A stretch of DNA of 6,149 nucleotides from an uncultured Gemmatimonadales bacterium (GTDB taxonomy: Bacteria > Gemmatimonadota > Gemmatimonadetes > Longimicrobiales > Gaopeijiaceae): positions 1-6,149 of the forward strand of contig CALJKZ010000128.1 in NCBI GenBank assembly GCA_937983085.1. The letters are read 5' to 3'. The translations under genes and the position numbers were made by a program. This document shows, one piece after another, positions 1-6,149 of the stretch; positions within the stretch are counted from its first letter, which is position 1; each line of letters opens with the position of its first letter. The notes beneath the pieces are model-generated. The model saw only the letters and a list, made by a program, of their open reading frames with translations. It was not told where the DNA came from and did no database searches.

Positions 1-600
1 ATCGACGAGTTCGAGCGGCGGGTGGAGGTGGCCCACAAGGCCTCGACCTCCGATCAGCTGAAGGAGCTCCTCCAGGACCTGCCCGGTGGAGGGGACCTAC
101 CGGCGGTGCGGGAAGAATCGTCGAGCTTCGATCTGACCGCACCCCGCGAGTACACCATCACGTCGTCGGACCGCGTTGACGACACCGAGTTCGTCGTGGC
201 GGCCATGGGCGGCACCAGCCGGCGCGGGCGCTGGACTCCGGCGCGGAAGAACTACGCCATCGCCGTCATGGGCGGTGTCGAGCTTGACTTCCGCGAAGCC
301 GTGTTCGGGCCCGGGGTGACGGAGGTGCAGGTCTTCTCGTTCTGGGGAGGCGTGGACATCATCGTGCCGCCGGGTATCCACGTGGAGAGCCGCGGCATCG
401 CGCTCCTGGGCGGCTTCGACCACGAGTCGGACCTCGAGTCCTCGTCCGACCCCCATCGCCCGACCCTCCGGGTGACCGGCGTCGCGCTCATGGCCGGCGT
501 GGACGTCACCGTGCGCTACCCGGGCGAGACTGCGCGGGACGCCCGCCGTCGAAAGCGGCAGGAGCGACGCGAGAAGCGGCGGAGGCTGCGGAGGGGCTGA
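1..600 (+). CDS. DUF1707 / LiaF-like C-terminal domain protein (5' end missing)
   Basis: The frame is open from base 1 to a TGA at 598-600, giving 199 residues. The GTG at 22 is internal, because the codons before it (IDEFERR) continue the family pattern. Residues 1-28 match the end of a DUF1707 (SHOCT-like) domain, with the usual DEFERRV...L..LL.DLP pattern; about 30 residues are missing upstream. Residues about 62-175 form a LiaF-like C-terminal domain (DUF2154 type) built from short strands that repeat a MGG-like turn: AAMGG, AVMGG, SFWGG, ALLGG, ALMAG. In Firmicutes LiaF acts at the membrane in the cell-envelope stress response, but DUF1707 proteins elsewhere are mostly uncharacterised, so no role is assigned. 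No membrane segment is visible in this fragment. The last 22 residues are very basic, mostly Arg and Lys. It converges on the hydrolase gene ending at 672. Family assignment is good; function is unknown. Confidence 0.85.
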   Translation: MDEFERRVEVAHKASTSDQLKELLQDLPGGGDLPAVREESSSFDLTAPREYTITSSDRVDDTEFVVAAMGGTSRRGRWTPARKNYAIAVMGGVELDFREAVFGPGVTEVQVFSFWGGVDIIVPPGIHVESRGIALLGGFDHESDLESSSDPHRPTLRVTGVALMAGVDVTVRYPGETARDARRRKRQERREKRRRLRRG

Positions 601-671
601 TTCCCGCGGGCGCTCCACCGCTCGTCGCTGCTCTCCCTGCCTTCCTGCCCCGTCCTTCCGGTCCTCCTTCT

Positions 672-1571
672 CTACCCTCCCAGCGTCCTGCCCAGATAGT
701 CCTTCAGCCGTTCCCACGCTCCCTGGGCGGCGACGGTCCGCCTCTCCGGGGCGCCGTCGACACGGAGCCAGAATCCGTGGTTCACGTCGTCGTAGATGTG
801 CAGGTCGTGCTCGATGCCGGCGGCGTCGAGGGCTCCCTCGAAGGCCACCACCTGCTCGGGCGAGGGGCCTCCATCGAGGCGAGCGAAGGTGCCATAGACC
901 TCGTGATCCATGCCCGCCAACACGTCGGGATCGTCCACGAGCCGGCCGTAGAAGATGGCCGTGGCTTCGTGGTTGTCGCCGTCGAGACCGAAGGAGAGGG
1001 CGATGCCCCCTCCGAAGCACCAGCCCATGGCGCCGACGCGCCCGGTCACGTCGGGGCGTGACCGCAGGTACGCCACCGCCGCGTTCAGGTTGGAGATGAC
1101 CGCGGGCATGTCGGCCTGGGTCTCCTGCACCAGCGCGATGTTCTCTTCCGGGTTACTTCCAGTACGACCCTGGTAGAGGTCGGCCGCCAGCGTCACGTAC
1201 CCCTCGGCGGCGAAGTCGTCGGCGACCTGGCGGACGCGATCCACGAGGCCGTTCCACTCATGGATGATGACCAGCGCCGGGAAGGGTCCGGCACCTTCCG
1301 GCACCGCGAGATACCCGGTGGTGAGGGTGTCGCCGTTGACGTAGTGGAGGGGGACTCCCTCCAATGCTCCCCCTTCGCCGATGATGGCCGGCGGGAGTTC
1401 CCCCTCGGCGGTGGGGTCGAGGGCGACGCGCGCCTCCTGGGCCTCGGGGGTCAGCTGATCCTCCGCCATCTCCCCGGCCGAGTCGGCGCAGCCGCCGAGG
1501 ACGAGGGCCACGAGGCCCATCTGGAGGGCGGGCAGGAACGCGATGTGGCCAAGGTGGGCGCCGTTCTTCAT
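672..1571 (-). CDS. Exported dienelactone hydrolase family lipoprotein
   Basis: This 299-residue alpha/beta hydrolase runs from ATG at 1571-1569 to TAG at 674-672. Residues 1-28 form a lipoprotein signal peptide with lipobox LGGC and acylated Cys28, so the mature protein should be membrane-anchored outside the cytoplasm. The dienelactone hydrolase fold starts near residue 73. HEWNG (104-108) holds Glu105, matching the Glu that controls the nucleophile in the family. The nucleophile elbow GWCFGGG gives Cys185. Asp233 in RLDGGPSP and His265 in VNHGFW complete a Cys-Asp-His triad. The usual Gly of the GxxD motif is replaced (ARLD). Characterised relatives cleave the lactone ring of dienelactone in chlorocatechol breakdown, but the family is broad and the substrate here is not predictable. 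Classical members are cytoplasmic and about 235 residues long; the excess here is the signal peptide and an acidic linker (about 29-72). Only a weak GGGA lies before the start. It is divergent from the cytochrome c gene at 1753. Confidence 0.9.
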   Translation of the reverse strand: MKNGAHLGHIAFLPALQMGLVALVLGGCADSAGEMAEDQLTPEAQEARVALDPTAEGELPPAIIGEGGALEGVPLHYVNGDTLTTGYLAVPEGAGPFPALVIIHEWNGLVDRVRQVADDFAAEGYVTLAADLYQGRTGSNPEENIALVQETQADMPAVISNLNAAVAYLRSRPDVTGRVGAMGWCFGGGIALSFGLDGDNHEATAIFYGRLVDDPDVLAGMDHEVYGTFARLDGGPSPEQVVAFEGALDAAGIEHDLHIYDDVNHGFWLRVDGAPERRTVAAQGAWERLKDYLGRTLGG

Positions 1572-1602
1572 GGTGTCATCCCGTGCGTCATCAGGAGGGG
1601 GC

Positions 1603-1657
1603 GTCGACGGGTCTTCGGCGACGCGATGGAAGCGTAACGTAGCAGAGTCGACGGGTC
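1603..1657. repeat. 11-bp direct repeat in divergent intergenic region
   Basis: GTCGACGGGTC occurs at 1603-1613 and again at 1647-1657, 44 bp apart start to start, or about four helical turns. Both copies lie between the hydrolase start (1571) and the cytochrome c start (1753), where paired regulator sites could act. In GC-rich DNA an 11-bp repeat within 180 bp may occur by chance, so the functional reading is weak. Confidence 0.3.
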
Positions 1658-1669
1658 GGCCGGGAGCCG

Positions 1670-1685
1670 TGAAGTGGGTACTTCA
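1670..1685. promoter_or_regulatory. Perfect inverted repeat, possible operator
   Basis: TGAAGT (1670-1675) and ACTTCA (1680-1685) form a perfect 6-bp dyad around a 4-bp centre (GGGT). It lies in the 181-bp divergent intergenic region, about 68 bp before the cytochrome c ATG and about 99 bp before the hydrolase ATG. That size and position fit a dimeric repressor or activator site. I found no convincing -35/-10 pair beside it on either strand, so the operator role is inference only. Confidence 0.25.
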
Positions 1686-1752
1686 ACGGAACCGGGCTGG
1701 TCCGGTGTCAGTAAAAGTCCCAGTCTACAGCAGTTTCAGCTTCTGCCCACCG

Positions 1753-2190
1753 ATGTTCTGGCGACGGCTGTTCGCCGAAGGAACTAGGACGACCAGGCTT
1801 CTCCGCCCCGACGTAATCACCGCCCTCGCCGTCGTTGCCGGTGTCGGTCTCGCCGTGCAGTCCGACGTCGCTTCCTCGCGGGCGGACGTCTCCGTCGTGG
1901 CGGCCCACGAGCCCGTGAGCTTCTCGGCGGAAGTGATGCCCATCCTGGAGAAGTACTGCTGGGAGTGCCACAGCGAGTCGAACACCGAGCTGGGTCTCCG
2001 CCTGGACACCTACGAGGGCGTCATGGCCGGATCGGACTACGGAACCGTCGTCGAGCCCGGCGATCCCTCCGGCAGCCTCCTCATCGACATGATCGAGTCC
2101 GGCGACATGCCCGAAGAGGGCGATCCGGTTTCACCCGAAGAGCTCGAGGTCCTCAAGACCTGGGTCGCCGAGGGCGCCGAGAACAACTGA
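1753..2190 (+). CDS. Membrane-anchored monoheme cytochrome c (Planctomycete-type PSCyt1-like)
   Basis: This 145-residue protein runs from ATG 1753 to TGA 2188-2190. The frame is open further upstream (to 1543), but that stretch overlaps the divergent hydrolase gene and lacks protein-like character. ATG 1753 puts an Arg-rich n-region (residues 1-18) before a hydrophobic segment (about 19-36), which acts as a membrane anchor or signal peptide; GTG 1705 is a weaker alternative. No Shine-Dalgarno is evident. The domain follows the pattern of the small cytochrome c family common in Planctomycetes: FSAEVMPILEKYCWECH (C69, C72, H73 bind heme c), then GLRLDTYEGVMAG, VVEPGDPSGSLL and a C-terminal LKTWVAEGA. 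Met119 in the DMPEEG motif is the likely sixth heme ligand. It should carry single electrons in the periplasm. It converges on the bc-complex operon and shares its terminator, so it is a plausible but unproven electron partner. Confidence 0.85.
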   Translation: MFWRRLFAEGTRTTRLLRPDVITALAVVAGVGLAVQSDVASSRADVSVVAAHEPVSFSAEVMPILEKYCWECHSESNTELGLRLDTYEGVMAGSDYGTVVEPGDPSGSLLIDMIESGDMPEEGDPVSPEELEVLKTWVAEGAENN

Positions 2191-2238
2191 GGCGTAGCGG
2201 AGCCGGCGCGCCGCGACGCTCCGGCCTCGAACAAAAAA

Positions 2239-2276
2239 GGCGGGCCGCTCCCCGAGGGGGCGGCCCGCTTCTTCTT
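2239..2276. terminator. Bidirectional intrinsic terminator
   Basis: GCGGGCCGCTCC (2240-2251) pairs with GGGGCGGCCCGC (2257-2268): 12 pairs with one G-U wobble around a 5-nt loop. An A6 run precedes it (2233-2238) and TTCTTCTT follows (2269-2276). Read on the minus strand, the A-run becomes a U6 tail, so it should stop the cytochrome b-c operon well; the plus-strand tail, broken by C residues, is weaker but usable for the cytochrome c gene. It sits 50 bp after one stop codon and about 30 bp after the other. Confidence 0.88.
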
Positions 2277-2306
2277 GAGCACGTTCCTTCGGCGGACCGA
2301 CTTTGG

Positions 2307-4100
<1,794 letters not shown>

Positions 4101-4132
4101 TCGATTCAGGGCGTGGGGAGGTCGGGGCCCGG

Positions 4133-4702
4133 TCAGACGGGCACCTTCTCTTCCCGTCCGGGGAGGAAGTTCTCGAACCGCACCCACACCTCGTCGCCGT
4201 TGCGGACCTCGACGGCGAGAGCGTCCATGGCCCGCGGAGACGGGCTCGACGCGTTGTTCACCTCACCGTCCAGATCGAAGCTGCTGTTGTGGCACGGACA
4301 CGAGAAACGACCCTCGTCGGCCAGGTGACGGACGAAGCACCCCGCGTGGGGACAGACCACGTTCAGCGCGATGACCGCGTCGTCGGTACGCCTGAGGTAG
4401 ACGGCCCCGATGGGCGTGTTGGCGTACGTGGACCAGGCGTCGGTGCGGTCCGCCTCGACGGTGAACTTCTTGGGGCTCCCGTCGAGTGGGATGGCCGACA
4501 AACGCGTGACGCGCACCATTCCGGTGTCGCGGGTGCCCCGACGAAGCGGATCGAGGAGGGCGGCCGCGCCGGCGCCCACCGGAATCAGCCCTGCGACGGC
4601 TCCCACGAGAATGGCCCCCGCCTTGGCGAGGAAGCTTCGCCGCGGCGGGATCTCCGCCGCCGGTCCATCGCTGAATCCCGAATCGTCGTTGAGGTCGCTC
4701 AT
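4133..4702 (-). CDS. Rieske [2Fe-2S] iron-sulfur protein of the bc complex
   Basis: This 189-residue protein runs from ATG 4702 to TGA 4135-4133. The frame extends upstream to 4948, but ATG 4702 gives a proper N-terminus and lies just behind a promoter. Residues 1-20 are acidic and cytoplasmic. Arg21-Arg22-Ser-Phe-Leu is a twin-arginine signal, and residues about 26-50 are the membrane anchor, as usual for Tat-exported Rieske proteins. Box I is CPHAGC: Cys117 and His119 bind the cluster, and Cys122 joins the disulfide. Box II is CPCHNS: Cys135 and His138 bind the cluster, and Cys137 completes the disulfide. Box II has Asn where many family members have Gly. SPSP (153-156) replaces the usual GPAP loop. 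The protein takes one electron from quinol at the Qo site of the cytochrome b encoded next and passes it to a c-type heme, here probably on the same fused partner. It is first in a two-gene operon. Only a weak GAG precedes the start. Confidence 0.94.
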   Translation of the reverse strand: MSDLNDDSGFSDGPAAEIPPRRSFLAKAGAILVGAVAGLIPVGAGAAALLDPLRRGTRDTGMVRVTRLSAIPLDGSPKKFTVEADRTDAWSTYANTPIGAVYLRRTDDAVIALNVVCPHAGCFVRHLADEGRFSCPCHNSSFDLDGEVNNASSPSPRAMDALAVEVRNGDEVWVRFENFLPGREEKVPV

Positions 4703-4733
4703 GTACGCTCGTGTTTCGAAGAATGGCCCCGAC

Positions 4734-4742
4734 AGTATATCA
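4734..4742 (-). promoter_or_regulatory. Extended -10 promoter of the Rieske/cytochrome b-c operon
   Basis: Read on the minus strand, TGATATACT occupies 4742-4734: the extended -10 TG, one base, then TATACT, which matches TATAAT at five of six positions. No good -35 lies 16-18 bp upstream, as is common for extended -10 promoters. Transcription would begin near 4727, leaving a 5' leader of about 25 nt before the Rieske ATG at 4702. It is one of the few AT-rich spots in the region. Assignment rests on pattern and position only. Confidence 0.55.
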
Positions 4743-4832
4743 CGCGACGGGCGGAAACTGTTGAAGTCCACACGAGCCCGATACCTCCCTCGTCCCGCGC
4801 CGTTCGGGCTCCCGACGCCATTGTGATGACCC

Positions 4833-4879
4833 CGGCTCCGGCTCATGTTGCCGCCCCGAACATCCCCGAGCCGGAGTCG
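4833..4879 (+). promoter_or_regulatory. Long hairpin over the start region of the amidohydrolase gene
   Basis: Bases 4833-4844 pair with 4868-4879 (12 pairs, one G-U). The stem continues with ATGTT (4845-4849) against AACAT (4859-4863), leaving a 9-nt loop and a 4-nt CCCC bulge (4864-4867) on the 3' side: 17 pairs in all. The 3' arm contains the GGAG that should serve as ribosome binding site and ends 4 nt before ATG 4884. If transcribed, it should hinder translation unless opened by ribosomes, a protein, a small RNA or temperature. No U-run follows, so it is not a terminator. It could instead be a DNA-level operator dyad. No known riboswitch class is recognised. Confidence 0.5.
4873..4876 (+). 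promoter_or_regulatory. Shine-Dalgarno (GGAG) deciding the amidohydrolase start
   Basis: GGAG ends 7 nt before ATG 4884, the usual spacing. It favours 4884 over the in-frame ATG at 4845, which would add 13 residues (a Pro/Arg/Ser-rich stretch) before a standard lipoprotein signal peptide. The motif lies inside the 3' arm of the hairpin at 4833-4879. Confidence 0.6.
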
Positions 4880-4883
4880 CCCC

Positions 4884-6149
4884 ATGACGTCGCACCGCAC
4901 CCTCCTCCTCGCCGCGGCCCTCCTGGCATCCACCGCGGGCTGCGGCACCGGCGAATCCTTCGACCTCGTCGTGGCCGGCGGCCAGGTGCTCGACCCGGAG
5001 ACCGGCTTCTACGAGGTGGCGGACGTGGGCATCACGGACGGCGTCATCGCGGCCATCGGCGAGGGCCTCGAAGGCGATCGTGTCATCGACGCGACCGGGC
5101 ACGTGGTGGCCCCCGGCTTCATCGACCTTCACGAGCACGGACAGAGCGAAGAGGCGTACGGTCTCATGGTCCGCGACGGCGTCACCACCGCGTTGGAGTT
5201 GGAGGTGGGCGACGCCGACGTCGACGCCTGGTACGCAGCGCGCGAGGGTGGGCAGCTCGTGAACTACGGCGTGAGCATCGGCCACATGCAGGTGCGGATG
5301 GACGTCATGGACGATCCCGGCACGGGGCTCACGCCGGCGGGCGCCGCCGGGTCCGATGCGGCAACGCCGGAGCACCTGGACGAGATCGAGGCTCGGTTGC
5401 GCCGAGGTCTGGACCGTGGGGCGTTGGCCATGGGGTTCGGTACGGCATACACGCCGGGGGCTACCATGGCGGAGGTGGAACGGATGTTCGGCGTCGCCGG
5501 GGAGTACGGAGCTCCGGTGCACATCCACATGCGCAACGGTGTTGCGGGACTGGACTCCACCATCGCATCCGCCGGGCGCGCGGGAGCACCGCTCCACATC
5601 GTCCACGTCAACTCGAGCTCGGGCGAGGACATCGAGGAGTTCCTCAGCACCATCGAGGAGGCGCGGGAAGCCGGGCAGGACGTCACCACGGAGACGTACC
5701 CCTACGGAGCCGGCATGACGGAGATCACGTCGGCTCTCTTCGGCGATTGGCAGAGCTGGCCCGACGAGCGGTTCGGCGACCACCAGCTCGTGTCGACGGG
5801 TGAGCGGCTCACGAGGGAGACCTTCGGGGAAGCCCGGGCCGCGGGCGGCACCGTCATCATCCACGGCCGGACCGAGGAGATGACGCGCACGGCCGTCGCT
5901 CACCCTCTCACCATCATTGCCAGCGACGGCTTCATCGTGAACGGCCAGGGTCACCCGCGCACCTCTGGCTCCTACTCGAAGGTGCTGGGGCAGTACGTCC
6001 GTGAAGAGGGCGTCCTGGGCCTCGAGGAGGCGGTGGCGAAGATGACGCTCATGCCGGCCCAGCGCCTCGAGGAGAGGGCACCGCTCTTCCAGCGAAAGGG
6101 CCGCCTGCAGGTCGGCATGGACGCCGACATCACCGTCTTCGATCCCGGG
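4884..6149 (+). CDS. Amidohydrolase lipoprotein of the D-aminoacylase (N-acyl-D-amino-acid deacylase) branch, 3' end missing
   Basis: The frame is open from ATG 4884 to the window end: 422 residues without a stop. Residues 1-20 are a signal peptide ending in STAGC, with Cys20 as likely lipidated residue (the -3 position is Thr, so the lipobox is acceptable rather than ideal). A small beta domain precedes the TIM barrel and returns at the end (GRLQVGMDADITVFDPG). Metal site: PGFIDLHEHG gives His83 and His85, HMR gives His215, HIVH gives His241 (or His238), and IASDG gives catalytic Asp348; GHPRTSGSYSKVLGQYVRE is typical of D-aminoacylases. The family Cys zinc ligand in GVTT...CG is missing: here GVTTALELEVG offers Glu105 or Glu107. 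Family enzymes hydrolyse N-acylated D-amino acids or related amides; this Glu variant may act on another substrate. Location outside the cytoplasm suggests scavenging of amides or peptides. Likely a few dozen residues are missing. It is divergent from the Rieske operon. Confidence 0.88.
   Translation, partial: MTSHRTLLLAAALLASTAGCGTGESFDLVVAGGQVLDPETGFYEVADVGITDGVIAAIGEGLEGDRVIDATGHVVAPGFIDLHEHGQSEEAYGLMVRDGVTTALELEVGDADVDAWYAAREGGQLVNYGVSIGHMQVRMDVMDDPGTGLTPAGAAGSDAATPEHLDEIEARLRRGLDRGALAMGFGTAYTPGATMAEVERMFGVAGEYGAPVHIHMRNGVAGLDSTIASAGRAGAPLHIVHVNSSSGEDIEEFLSTIEEAREAGQDVTTETYPYGAGMTEITSALFGDWQSWPDERFGDHQLVSTGERLTRETFGEARAAGGTVIIHGRTEEMTRTAVAHPLTIIASDGFIVNGQGHPRTSGSYSKVLGQYVREEGVLGLEEAVAKMTLMPAQRLEERAPLFQRKGRLQVGMDADITVFDPG

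Noticed and set aside
601..671. Possible terminator between the convergent LiaF-like and hydrolase genes
   Set aside because: Only a short CCCGCGGG palindrome (603-610) and pyrimidine-rich sequence are present; no stable stem followed by a T-run was found.
97..1020. 307-codon minus-strand frame across the LiaF-like gene and the hydrolase end
   Set aside because: Arg-rich shadow translation that overlaps two supported genes in other frames.
1543..1752. Upstream extension of the cytochrome c gene to 1543
   Set aside because: It overlaps the divergent hydrolase start and puts 70 non-conserved residues before the membrane anchor.
4736..4741. Plus-strand -10 (TATATC) for the amidohydrolase
   Set aside because: It matches only four of six positions, has no recognisable -35 at the right distance, and overlaps the better minus-strand extended -10.
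4703..4948. Upstream extension of the Rieske gene to a start at 4948
   Set aside because: The extra 82 residues are Arg/Gly-rich with no family match, would cross the extended -10 promoter, and would bury the twin-arginine signal deep inside the protein.
4289..5803. 504-codon open frame on the plus strand across the Rieske gene, the intergenic gap and the amidohydrolase
   Set aside because: The translation is Arg/Gly/His-rich repeats without a fold, and it is out of frame with the real amidohydrolase, whose metal-site motifs are intact from 4884.
4740..5954. 404-codon minus-strand frame opposite the amidohydrolase
   Set aside because: No family motif. It runs antisense to a well-supported coding region and spans the Rieske promoter area.

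Overview
The window is GC-rich and densely coded. It suggests a Gram-negative-type, respiring bacterium with exported lipoproteins (two lipobox signal peptides), a Tat-type Rieske protein and periplasmic c-type cytochromes. The fused cytochrome b/diheme cytochrome c and the Planctomycete-style monoheme cytochrome c fit Gemmatimonadota or a related high-GC phylum. That assignment is an inference from gene architecture, not from a marker gene.

Layout. (1) 1-600, plus strand: the 3' part of a DUF1707/LiaF-like C-terminal domain protein; its start lies before the window. (2) 672-1571, minus strand: an exported dienelactone-hydrolase-family lipoprotein, convergent with gene 1. (3) 1572-1752: a divergent intergenic region with a short perfect dyad and an 11-bp direct repeat. 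(4) 1753-2190, plus strand: a small membrane-anchored monoheme cytochrome c. (5) About 2239-2276: a strong bidirectional terminator between convergent genes. (6) 4702 down to 2307, minus strand: a two-gene operon encoding a Rieske Fe-S protein followed by a long cytochrome b (b6 plus subunit IV type) fused to two tandem cytochrome c domains. (7) 4703-4883: a divergent intergenic region with a good extended -10 promoter for the Rieske operon on the minus strand, and on the plus strand a long hairpin that buries the Shine-Dalgarno of the next gene. (8) 4884-6149 and beyond, plus strand: a lipoprotein of the D-aminoacylase branch of the amidohydrolases, cut by the window end.

How the genes work together. 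The two-gene operon is sufficient for a quinol:cytochrome c (or alternative acceptor) oxidoreductase, with the Rieske cluster, hemes bL/bH and two periplasmic c hemes carried on only two polypeptides. The neighbouring monoheme cytochrome c ends head-to-head with it at a shared terminator and could be an electron partner, but nothing in the sequence proves this. The two exported hydrolases flank the respiratory genes without obvious pathway linkage.

No tRNA, rRNA, CRISPR array, insertion sequence or phage gene was seen. The most unusual items are the b/c-diheme fusion with b6-type histidine spacing but no heme-cn cysteine, and the hairpin over the ribosome binding site of the amidohydrolase gene. 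I did not find a clearly new multi-gene system.
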